Shown: piece by piece, positions 15,001-24,306 of the stretch
Position numbering within the stretch: the first letter of the stretch is position 1
Layout of the letters: every line of letters starts with the position of its first letter
Assembly: GCA_945910005.1 (NCBI GenBank)
Contig: OX246740.1
Coordinates: 57,837,311 to 57,901,310, forward strand
Source: Isoperla grammatica
Lineage: Eukaryota; Arthropoda; Insecta; Plecoptera; Perlodidae
Length of the DNA: 64,000 bases
Direction: 5' to 3'
Program-made: the position numbers and the translations under genes
Notes under the pieces: model-generated
What the model was told of the DNA's origin: nothing
What the model saw: only the letters and a program-made list of their open reading frames with translations
Databases searched by the model: none

Positions 15001-18000
15001 ACATTTAACTACCTCCGCGGCAGACATCTCAAACTGGGCGTAGCTCATCCACACCTGGCAACGTAACATGTATTAGGGTTGACATTTAACTACCTCCGCA
15101 CCAGACATCTCAAACTGCGCGTAGCTCATCCACACCTGGCAACGTAACATGTATTAGGGTTGACATTTAACTACCTCCGCGGCAGACATCTCAAACTGGG
15201 CGTAGCTCATCCACACCTGGCAACGTAACATGTATTAGGGTTGACATTTAACTACCTCCGCACCAGACATCTCAAACTGGGCGTAGCTCATCCACACCTG
15301 GCAACGTAACATGTATTAGGGTTGACATTTAACTACCTCCGCGGCAGACATCTCAAACTGGGCGTAGCTCATCCACACCTGGCAACGTAACATGTATTAG
15401 GGTTGACATTTAACTACCTCCGCGGCAGACATCTCAAACTGGGCGTAGCTCATCCACACCTGGCAACGTAACATGTATTAGGGTTGACATTTAACTACCT
15501 CCGCGGCAGACATCTCAAACTGGGCGTAGCTCATCCACACCTGGCAACGTAACATGTGTTAGGGTTGACATTTAACTACCTCCGCGGCAGACATCTCAAA
15601 CTGGGCGTAGCTCATCCACACCTGGCAACGTAACATGTATTAGGGTTGACATTTAACTACCTCCGCGGCAGACATCTCAAACTGGGCGTAGCTCATCCAC
15701 ACCTGGCAACGTAACATGTATTAGGGTTGACATTTAACTACCTCCGCGGCAGACATCTCAAACTGGGCGTAGCTCATCCACACCTGGCAACGTAACATGT
15801 ATTAGGGTTGACATTTAACTACCTCCGCGGCAGACATCTCAAACTGGGCGTAGCTCATCCACACCTGGCAACGTAACATGTATTAGGGTTGACATTTAAC
15901 TACCTCCGCGGCAGACATCTCAAACTGGGCGTAGCTCATCCACACCTGGCAACGTAACATGTATTAGGGTTGACATTTAACTACCTCCGCGGCAGACATC
16001 TCAAACTGGGCGTAGCTCATCCACACCTGGCAACGTAACATGTATTAGGGTTGACATTTAACTACCTCCGCGGCAGACATCTCAAACTGGGCGTAGCTCA
16101 TCCACACCTGGCAACGTAACATGTATTAGGGTTGACATTTAACTACCTCCGCGGCAGACATCTCAAACTGGGCGTAGCTCATCCACACCTGGCAACGTAA
16201 CATGTGTTAGGGTTGACATTTAACTACCTCCGCGGCAGACATCTCAAACTGGGCGTAGCTCATCCACACCTGGCAACGTAACATGTGTTAGGGTTGACAT
16301 TTAACTACCTCCGCGGCAGACATCTCAAACTGGGCGTAGCTCATCCACACCTGGCAACGTAACATGTGTTAGGGTTGACATTTAACTACCTCCGCGGCAG
16401 ACATCTCAAACTGGGCGTAGCTCATCCACACCTGGCAACGTAACATGTGTTAGGGTTGACATTTAACTACCTCCGCGGCAGACATCTCAAACTGGGCGTA
16501 GCTCATCCACACCTGGCAACGTAACATGTATTAGGGTTGACATTTAACTACCTCCGCGGCAGACATCTCAAACTGGGCGTAGCTCATCCACACCTGGCAA
16601 CGTAACATGTGTTAGGGTTGACATTTAACTACCTCCGCGGCAGACATCTCAAACTGGGCGTAGCTCATCCACACCTGGCAACGTAACATGTATTAGGGTT
16701 GACATTTAACTACCTCCGCGGCAGACATCTCAAACTGGGCGTAGCTCATCCACACCTGGCAACGTAACATGTGTTAGGGTTGACATTTAACTACCTCCGC
16801 GGCAGACATCTCAAACTGGGCGTAGCTCATCCACACCTGGCAACGTAACATGTATTAGGGTTGACATTTAACTACCTCCGCGGCAGACATCTCAAACTGG
16901 GCGTAGCTCATCCACACCTGGCAACGTAACATGTATTAGGGTTGACATTTAACTACCTCCGCACCAGACATCTCAAACTGGGCGTAGCTCATCCACACCT
17001 GGCAACGTAACATGTATTAGGGTTGACATTTAACTACCTCCGCACCAGACATCTCAAACTGGGCGTAGCTCATCCACACCTGGCAACGTAACATGTATTA
17101 GGGTTGACATTTAACTACCTCCGCGGCAGACATCTCAAACTGGGCGTAGCTCATCCACACCTGGCATCGTAACATGTATTAGGGTTGACATTTAACTACC
17201 TCCGCGGCAGACATCTCAAACTGGGCATAGCTCATCCACACCTGGCAACGTAACATGTATTAGGGTTGACATTTAACTACCTCCGCGGCAGACATCTCAA
17301 ACTGGGCATAGCTCATCCACACCTGGCAACGTAACATGTATTAGGGTTGACATTTAACTACCTCCGCGGCAGACATCTCAAACTGGGCGTAGCTCATCCA
17401 CACCTGGCAACGTAACATGTATTAGGGTTGACATTTAACTACCTCCGCACCAGACATCTCAAACTGGGCGTAGCTCATCCACACCTGGCAACGTAACATG
17501 TATTAGGGTTGACATTTAACTACCTCCGCACCAGACATCTCAAACTGGGCGTAGCTCATCCACACCTGGCAACGTAACATGTATTAGGGTTGACATTTAA
17601 CTACCTCCGCACCAGACATCTCAAACTGGGCGTAGCTCATCCACACCTGGCAACGTAACATGTATTAGGGTTGACATTTAACTACCTCCGCACCAGACAT
17701 CTCAAACTGCGCGTAGCTCATCCACACCTGGCAACGTAACATGTGTTAGGGTTGACATTTAACTACCTCCGCGGCAGACATCTCAAACTGGGCATAGCTC
17801 ATCCACACCTGGCAACGTAACATGTGTTAGGGTTGACATTTAACTACCTCCGCACCAGACATCTCAAACTGCGCGTAGCTCATCCACACCTGGCAGCGTA
17901 ACATGTATTAGGGTTGACATTTAACTACCTCCGCACCAGACATCTCAAACTGCGCGTAGCTCATCCACACCTGGCAACGTAACATGTGTTAGGGTTGACA

Positions 18001-19710
18001 TTTAACTACCTCCGCACCAGACATCTCAAACTGGGCGTAGCTCATCCACACCTGGCAACGTAACATGTGTTAGGGTTGACATTTAACTACCTCCGCGGCA
18101 GACATCTCAAACTGGGCGTAGCTCATCCACACCTGGCAACGTAACATGTATTAGGGTTGACATTTAACTACCTCCGCGGCAGACATCTCAAACTGGGCGT
18201 AGCTCATCCACACCTGGCAACGTAACATGTATTAGGGTTGACATTTAACTACCTCCGCGGCAGACATCTCAAACTGGGCGTAGCTCATCCACACCTGGCA
18301 ACGTAACATGTATTAGGGTTGACATTTAACTACCTCCGCGGCAGACATCTCAAACTGGGCGTAGCTCATCCACACCTGGCAACGTAACATGTATTAGGGT
18401 TGACATTTAACTACCTCCGCGGCAGACATCTCAAACTGGGCGTAGCTCATCCACACCTGGCAACGTAACATGTATTAGGGTTGACATTTAACTACCTCCG
18501 CGGCAGACATCTCAAACTGGGCGTAGCTCATCCACACCTGGCAACGTAACATGTATTAGGGTTGACATTTAACTACCTCCGCGGCAGACATCTCAAACTG
18601 GGCGTAGCTCATCCACACCTGGCAACGTAACATGTATTAGGGTTGACATTTAACTACCTCCGCGGCAGACATCTCAAACTGGGCGTAGCTCATCCACACC
18701 TGGCAACGTAACATGTATTAGGGTTGACATTTAACTACCTCCGCGGCAGACATCTCAAACTGGGCGTAGCTCATCCACACCTGGCAACGTAACATGTGTT
18801 AGGGTTGACATTTAACTACCTCCGCGGCAGACATCTCAAACTGGGCGTAGCTCATCCACACCTGGCAACGTAACATGTGTTAGGGTTGACATTTAACTAC
18901 CTCCGCGGCAGACATCTCAAACTGGGCGTAGCTCATCCACACCTGGCAACGTAACATGTATTAGGGTTGTCATTTAACTACCTCCGCGGCAGACATCTCA
19001 AACTGGGCGTAGCTCATCCACACCTGGCAACGTAACATGTATTAGGGTTGACATTTAACTACCTCCGCGGCAGACATCTCAAACTGGGCGTAGCTCATCC
19101 ACACCTGGCAACGTTGCATGTATTAGGGTTGACATTTAACTACCTCCGCGGCAGACATCTCAAACTGGGCGTAGCTCATCCACACCTGGCAACGTAACAT
19201 GTGTTAGGGTTGACATTTAACTACCTCCGCGGCAGACATCTCAAACTGGGCGTAGCTCATCCACACCTGGCAACGTAACATGTGTTAGGGTTGACATTTA
19301 ACTACCTCCGCAGCAGACATCTCAAACTGGGCGTAGCTCATCCACACCTGGCAACGTAACATGTGTTAGGGTTGACATTTAACTACCTCCGCGGCAGACA
19401 TCTCAAACTGGGCGTAGCTCATCCACACCTGGCAACGTAACATGTATTAGGGTTGACATTTAACTACCTCCGCGGCAGACATCTCAAACTGGGCGTAGCT
19501 CATCCACACCTGGCAACGTAACATGTATTAGGGTTGACATTTAACTACCTCCGCGGCAGACATCTCAAACTGGGCGTAGCTCATCCACACCTGGCAACGT
19601 AACATGTATTAGGGTTGACATTTAACTACCTCCGCGGCAGACATCTCAAACTGGGCGTAGCTCATCCACACCTGGCAACGTAACATGTATTAGGGTTGAC
19701 ATTTAACTAC

Positions 19711-19752
19711 CTCCGCGGCAGACATCTCAAACTGGGCATAGCTCATCCACAC
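19711..19752 (-). CDS. CRNKL1: CRNKL1 exon 11, gene-proximal copy (residues 547-560) and first unit of the array
   Basis: After an AG at 19753-19754, the bases GTG TGG ATG AGC TAT read [14 protein letters not shown] in the phase left by exon 10. A GT follows at 19709-19710. Human CRNKL1 continues past this point without a break (known family). So either this is a true 42-nt micro-exon, or the ancestral exon was longer and the unit holds only its first 14 codons. The intron before it (19753-20128, 376 nt) has a normal size for this gene. The neighbouring copies at lower coordinates repeat it every 81 bp. Confidence 0.85.
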
Positions 19753-22700
19753 CTGGCAACGTAACATGTATTACAGTTGACATTTAACTAAAATTAATCA
19801 ATTGCCTTGACCTGCAAATTAACCGGAGACTTTCCGTTCCACCCTCGGCATCAAATTGCGGCAGTAACATGTGGCTCAATTCAACGACTGACGACATGAG
19901 ACAATTAGATAAAGGAATGTCAAGGGGGCTGGACAGCAAGGAACAGGACTCTCTTCTTTATTAGTTGCCGAGCACATGTTGACATAAACATGTCAATATG
20001 GCAATGTGGGCATAAGAGAAGGAGAAGACATTTCAATGCATTCAGTAAGTTGGGTTGCTTAAACGTCTTAAGTCTATTGAGCAGTAGATGTCTGTGTCAA
20101 GATACCGGGGCTACAAAAGTGTTCATACCTTCACGTGTAGTGTCCTCTCTAGTAGTCTCTCGTACAACTCTCTCGCCTTCTCCAGTTCTCCCAGGGCCAC
20201 TTCGAAGTCGATGTACGCCTTCCACAACAGTTCGGGCATGTCTAGTCTGGGCTGGTTCACGGCTAGCTCGTAGATGGCTCGGGAGCGGTCGGAGTCTCCC
20301 AGTAGCGTCTCCAGTTCGGCAAACTGTGAGAAGAATGCACGCAAGGTTTAATAAACAAGTGTTATCCACGGAAATAAATCGTCAGTTGTCACTTCCAAAC
20401 TGTTGCTGGGTGGGGCAACTCTTCTCAATTCGCAGTGCCCTCACTTGAGTGCCGCATACAGAAAACATAGTGAGGTTATTTTTTAATTTTGCTTTGGAGG
20501 TACTACAGTGTTTTAGTATAGTTTGTATGGACAAATTTCCAGATATCTATTAACGGTTTTACCATAACTTCAAGTACCAATCGGAGCATTATCTGCGCGG
20601 AAATTATTATCATTAGAGAAAATCTATCCAGCATAATGAATCTAGATTGTTTTTAGGTGGGACCTACATAACTTACCCTCATCCAAGTGATGCAGTTTTC
20701 CGGTCCGAACTCGAGGAATTTCTGGTACAGAATGCGACAACGGTCGAACTCCCTGAGCTGTATCTCGAGATCTATGTAGCCCCGGAACAGTTTATCCTTG
20801 GGGCATATTCCTAGAGCCATCCCCTAAAACACAACGGGCAGGTAGCTATTCATTGGGAAGCCGACATAATTCAGAGTCTACATAACAAAATAAGGGACAG
20901 CACCAACGTAACGGTTCAATAATTTATATGCATACATTTTTTATATTCAAGTGTTTTCCAAATAATGTTAACTGTTTTTGCCAATAATTGAAGTTAATCT
21001 TTGAACTATGTAGACGACCTAATACATTCCCTTTTCATCGAAGACGAAACCCCTGCACAAATAGTACATATATTTAACTTGTAGTGTTGTAAGTGAAACT
21101 GTGGCCGATATCGCTGTGGTTCTCACCAGGAACTTCCTGGCCGTGGTCAGGTCCTTATTGCGTATCTCGAAGTGAGCGTACAGCAGCCATATCTTGGTGA
21201 ACGTGAAGTGTTTGTGCGGTATGAGCTCGAGACAAGCGCGGAACACCTGCCGCGTGCGCTCCACATCCTCGGCGTCCAGCTCTTCGAACAGGGCGTAGTG
21301 GATCCACAGGTAGATGTAGCGGCGCCAGAACTGTTTCTCCTGCGGGCAAACACGCGGACATCACATCGACCGTTACTTTATAACTTAGCTATCGGGTTCT
21401 ATCGTACGTGAAGCTGCTCCCTTGAAGGGAAAACAATAATGCAGAAGCGTGTTAAATCCCGTTTCGGTGTAGTTTTTATTTTCCACTTCGGAAATTCGCT
21501 TAAATTCATCTGTGTGGGTCCGATATTATATAAACGGTGACTTTGGAGCCGTCATAGCAACCAAACGCATAACGGTATATAATATCAGTTCCTGGCACTG
21601 AGATGGGTTGACAATAAATACAATTTTTTTTATTTCATACATTCGTACAGCAGCTGATTTATTTGATCTAATGTATTTTTAATGTCTATCCTAAATTGAG
21701 TTATCAAAATGATTTACAAATGAGGACAATAATAAATATAAACTTAAAACTATACAATTAATAATGGCAAAAACAATCTTTATTAAGATGATAATAAAAC
21801 ACATACTAGTTGAGCTTGAACCATACATCGGTCATGCCAACTTACTTTGGAGGGTGGGACGTTGGCGATGGCTCTCTCGTAGGTGTCTCGTATGATTTCC
21901 AGCTCCCCCTCGCTCTCCACCAGCCTCAGGTAGTCGAACCAAGCGTCGTAGTTGTTGGGGTTCGATTTTACTTCCTGCGAACACACGTTACGTATTCATC
22001 TACGCGTTTACTCTAGACTCTAGTAAGTAGGCAAAACTTAATAGAATTGTGCTTCATGTAACAAAATTTGATTTTCATGCGGAGATATTTTTTTGAAAGT
22101 ATTGTTTTGTGGAGCAGAAAAGAGGAGAGAAGAGGAGAGAAAAGCATGAGAAGATAGTAAGTTTATTAGGGCCAAACCGACCCTACCAGAGGGAGAAAAC
22201 AATAATTACAGATGATGATTATGTGATAATTGTTTCAAGCAAACAGCAAGTATAAACTTGTGTCACTAGGACACCCATTTTCTCACCTGTTCGTACTGGA
22301 ACTTTCTCTTGCTAACGATGACGTCCTCTATTCCTGTGCGGTCTCCGTATTTCTTCTCGTGGATCGTGTACGCCTTGTACAGTTCCTGGGCTCGATCCTT
22401 TGAGATGTGCTCGAGAGCGTACTTGTAGATCACGCGGGCTCGATCATGCTGCAGTTCAGAAACGTGGAATTGGAACACTTTTTGCATAATTTCATAGTGT
22501 TAATGGTACCTACTGTATTATGTTATGAGGACACTGGTGCACACTTTTTTGCACAGGTATTTTTTTTACCTCTTTTTGTCCTTCCTCAAACTTTGCAAAC
22601 GCAATGAACAACTTCTCGTCGATCATTTCTTCGCCAAAGAACTCGACCGCTCGCTCGTAGATCCTCCGCGCGCTCACGATGAAGCCGTGAGTCTCTTCGA

Positions 22701-24306
22701 ACCGCGCGAACTTGATCCACATGCGGACCTCGGGGTGGACGCAGACGAACCGTTCGTAGATCTGTCTCGCTCGGTCGATTTCCTGATATCGTAGCTCAAA
22801 GTTGATGTACGTTAGCCACGCCTGCTCATCGGGCTCCCACTCCATCCACCGGTCGAACACGGCGCGGGTTCCTTTAGCAACAAACAACGGTGGAACTTTG
22901 CTAAAATCTGCTAATTAATATTACGTTGGAAGATTATTGTTGATTGTTATATAGTCTAACTGAAGGTAATCTAATTAGTAATTACTGTTAATTTTCAAAA
23001 TGGAGACATGTGGCTAAAGATTGAGTGTGATGAAGTGTTGGGAAGTATCGTGGATTCAAATCATTCAACCATGAATTGAACTATTCAGTTGCAACTAGAG
23101 AACTCTCATTACGTCTCTGTTCCTCCCTCAGTGTATTACTATGAAGAATCGTATTAATTAGCTATCTTGTTATTTACTCACCGGCCACGTTGCCAACCAT
23201 CTCCTCCATATACGTGTATTTGTACCAAAACTGATTGGCACGAGGAAGAATCGTTACCGCCCTGTCCCATAAATTTCTGGCGTGGTTTATTTGACGATTC
23301 CTCATCTCCAGTTCGGTATACTTCAGCCATAATGTCAAGTTTCGATGGTCGACGTCTAAAGCTCGCTCGTAAATAGATCGAGCCCTAAAAAAAAAAATAT
23401 GTAGGGTATTTTTAACAGAATACCATAGTGTTACAGTAAGTAAAATAACATTCTATAGTGCCTGTCTCCATTAGCAAATCAAACGTTTGCAAGGAAATAA
23501 CATACCGTTACATGAAACGAGTACACATATCGCTCGTGCAGTCAAAATTATGTCGTAGATATTGCTATCTTAAAGCTTAAACAAATAACATACCTTGGAA
23601 TTTGTTTCTGACTTTCCTCCCATTGTGCGTACTTTATCCAGTTTGTAATAACTGCACGATTCTTCCGCAGACTATCTTCAAAAGCTTTCCGTTTACGATG
23701 TTGATAATCAGCAAGCTCAGCGGGATCGGAGATCTTTTGCTTAGGAGGCTGCAAGAAATAGTGAGAGTATGGGTTAGACCTAACCTAGATCTAGTCATTA
23801 ACAACTTTACTAGGCTAGATCACACTTATCGCAGTTGTTTGACAACTCGAGATGGTGGCCGTAGTCAATCAACAAGTTGTCTTATGACAATAAAATGCAT
23901 CCCGAGGTGCCCGTCTTGGATCATGGTTATCTATTAGGCCTAGGCCTAGGCCTATATGGTTATTACGTCAAACGCGTAGACCTACTTACAGGGGGTAAGA
24001 TTTCAAGATCTCGTTCTTTAGCTTCTCGTAGAAGTTGTTCAGCAGTGATCTGTATCTCTGCTGGCGCTTTGTTCTTGACCTGAAATGCAAATAAAACATT
24101 TAAAGAAATAAATTGATGTGATTTGAGCCATATATATGCCCTAAGCTCCAGAAACAAAGAGAAGCTAGGCGAAGCCTAGACTAACAAATGACATTTGTAG
24201 GTTAAACCTGACAAAAATACTAATACAAGCCATAGCTAGCGTAAAGATAATACACACAACGAACCTTGGCCACTTTAGGCATTTTCTGTGGTTTTGTTTC
24301 AGCCAT
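19711..24306 (-). CDS. CRNKL1: CRNKL1, crooked neck-like pre-mRNA splicing factor (5' part, 11 exons, partial)
   Basis: This is the N-terminal and middle part of the crooked neck / Clf1 / Syf3 protein, a nuclear scaffold of HAT (half-a-TPR) repeats that helps the Prp19-associated complex activate the spliceosome. The coding sequence joins, on the minus strand, 24306-24265, 24079-23990, 23748-23594, 23384-23182, 22871-22570, 22448-22287, 21974-21846, 21339-21127, 20823-20677, 20323-20129 and 19752-19711. All junctions are GT-AG and the frame stays open for 546 codons before exon 11. Family landmarks include [20 protein letters not shown] near residue 16, [11 protein letters not shown] near residue 81, [12 protein letters not shown], and [13 protein letters not shown] near residue 327. 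Identity is certain from colinearity with the animal family. The C-terminal 130-140 residues are not in the window, because exon 11 enters the 81-bp array. All visible exons are intact, so I infer a working gene rather than a pseudogene. Confidence 0.96.
19765..19790 (-). repeat. Right edge of the 81-bp array (partial unit, ancestral intron end)
   Basis: The last unit breaks off after 26 bp. In minus orientation the unique intron 10 sequence ending TTAATTT meets TAGTTAAATGTCAACTG, where interior units have GGAGG followed by TAGTTAAATGTCAACCC. The two bases that differ (TG against CC) mark this copy as closer to the pre-duplication state. Confidence 0.8.
20129..20323 (-). CDS. CRNKL1: CRNKL1 exon 10 (residues 482-546)
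   Basis: 195 nt encode [38 protein letters not shown], and [12 protein letters not shown]. The acceptor is TTCTCACAG and the donor is GTATGA. The family continues directly with V-W-x-S-Y/F-A-x-F-E. That is exactly what the 81-bp unit encodes after its acceptor, so exon 11 is identified beyond doubt. Confidence 0.97.
20677..20823 (-). CDS. CRNKL1: CRNKL1 exon 9 (residues 433-481)
   Basis: 147 nt encode [20 protein letters not shown] through [12 protein letters not shown]. It was found by matching the conserved ICPK and FLEFGPENC motifs between a TTTTAG acceptor and a GTAAGT donor. It joins both neighbours in phase 0. Confidence 0.93.
21127..21339 (-). CDS. CRNKL1: CRNKL1 exon 8 (residues 362-432)
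   Basis: 213 nt encode [37 protein letters not shown], and [20 protein letters not shown]. The acceptor is TTGCCCGCAG and the donor is GTGAGA. The preceding intron 7 (21340-21845, 506 nt) is the longest in the visible gene and hosts dispersed repeats. Confidence 0.96.
21533..21640 (+). repeat. Dispersed repeat family A, copy 1 (in CRNKL1 intron 7)
   Basis: CGGTGACTTTGGAGCCGTCA begins this copy, followed by TAGCAACC, a CTGAGATGGGTTGACAATAAA-like core and an AT-rich tail. The same order of motifs occurs at 32768 and 53891. It is a short non-autonomous element of unknown class. Confidence 0.6.
21650..21768 (+). repeat. Dispersed repeat family B, copy 1 (in CRNKL1 intron 7)
   Basis: A stretch with TTTATTTG, TGTCTATCCTA, TTGAGTTAT, GATTTACAAATGAGGAC and ACAATTAATAATGG. 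The same motifs in the same order recur at 30122-30232. It abuts family A copy 1, so the two may be parts of one element. Confidence 0.5.
21846..21974 (-). CDS. CRNKL1: CRNKL1 exon 7 (residues 319-361)
   Basis: 129 nt encode [20 protein letters not shown] through [12 protein letters not shown]. The acceptor is GTTCGCAG and the donor is GTAAGT. It is phase 0 on both sides. [13 protein letters not shown] is one of the most conserved HAT helices of the family. Confidence 0.96.
22287..22448 (-). CDS. CRNKL1: CRNKL1 exon 6 (residues 265-318)
   Basis: 162 nt (54 codons, phase 0 on both sides) encode [20 protein letters not shown] through [16 protein letters not shown]. The acceptor is GAACTGCAG and the donor is GTGAGA. 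The basic VSKRKFQYE segment is a family hallmark. Confidence 0.96.
22570..22871 (-). CDS. CRNKL1: CRNKL1 exon 5 (residues 164-264)
   Basis: The longest visible exon (302 nt) encodes [38 protein letters not shown], the [19 protein letters not shown] segment, and [13 protein letters not shown]. That is about three HAT repeats. The acceptor is TGCTAAAG and the donor is GTAAAA. The reading frame beyond the donor runs on for a short way by chance only. Confidence 0.96.
23182..23384 (-). CDS. CRNKL1: CRNKL1 exon 4 (residues 96-164)
   Basis: 203 nt complete the split Arg codon and encode [20 protein letters not shown] through [20 protein letters not shown] helices are visible in [10 protein letters not shown] and [11 protein letters not shown]. 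The acceptor has a long T tract before AG and the donor is GTGAGT. It ends phase 1 in a Gly codon completed by exon 5. Confidence 0.95.
23594..23748 (-). CDS. CRNKL1: CRNKL1 exon 3 (residues 45-96)
   Basis: 155 nt run from [16 protein letters not shown] to EESQKQIPR. It holds the first HAT repeat, with its W-x3-A-x-W-E pattern in [11 protein letters not shown]. The acceptor follows a TCTTGCAG tract and the donor is GTATGT. It ends after two bases of the Arg-96 codon (phase 2). Confidence 0.96.
23990..24079 (-). CDS. CRNKL1: CRNKL1 exon 2 (residues 15-44)
   Basis: Ninety nt encode the highly conserved N-terminal segment [20 protein letters not shown] and on to LEILPP. The acceptor is TTGCATTTCAG and the donor is a consensus GTAAGT. 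Both flanking introns are phase 0. This charged, pre-HAT segment is diagnostic of the crooked neck family. Confidence 0.96.
24265..24306 (-). CDS. CRNKL1: CRNKL1 exon 1 (start codon, residues 1-14)
   Basis: It encodes [14 protein letters not shown] and ends AAG before the donor GTTCGT. The start is chosen because it is the first ATG in frame with the conserved [13 protein letters not shown] stretch that spans the exon 1-2 junction. Vertebrate forms can have longer N-termini, so an upstream start cannot be excluded. Intron 1 (24080-24264, 185 nt) is phase 0. Confidence 0.88.

Larger units (their letters stand above)
1..19790 (-). repeat. 81-bp exon-derived satellite array (at least 244 units) within CRNKL1
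   Basis: An 81-bp unit repeats from position 1 to 19764 without a net insertion or deletion: units start at 1, 82, 163 and so on to 19684, followed by a 26-bp partial unit ending at 19790. In minus orientation each unit reads: 12-nt intron end finishing in CAG, 42 nt open in the CRNKL1 frame ([14 protein letters not shown] or [14 protein letters not shown]), then GTAGTT and 21 more intron-like bases. Within a unit starting at s, the exon-like part is s+27..s+68, the donor GT is s+25..s+26 and the acceptor AG is s+69..s+70. Substitutions recur at a few sites only. The left end lies outside the window. The 39 nt between successive exon-like parts is far shorter than this gene's other introns (121-506 nt). 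Origin from the CRNKL1 exon is clear from sequence; function is unknown. Confidence 0.97.

Noticed and set aside
1..19752. Array translated straight through as one long repeat protein
   Set aside because: Although 81 is a multiple of three, the CRNKL1 frame meets TAA in the intron-like part of every unit (…KCQP-stop), so only splicing could join copies.
1..19764. TTAGGG once per 81-bp unit, suggesting telomeric repeats
   Set aside because: The hexamer is isolated in each unit and is part of the intron-like portion; true telomere arrays are uninterrupted hexamers.
1..19764. CRISPR-like array of repeats and spacers
   Set aside because: There are no unique spacers, the whole 81 bp repeats, and the setting is an intron-containing animal gene.
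1..19764. Bacterial -35 box (TTGACA) in each unit
   Set aside because: Chance match in eukaryotic DNA with no -10 partner or bacterial gene context.
19990..20448. 152-codon plus-strand ORF opposite CRNKL1 exon 10
   Set aside because: Shadow of the minus-strand exon; no conserved content.
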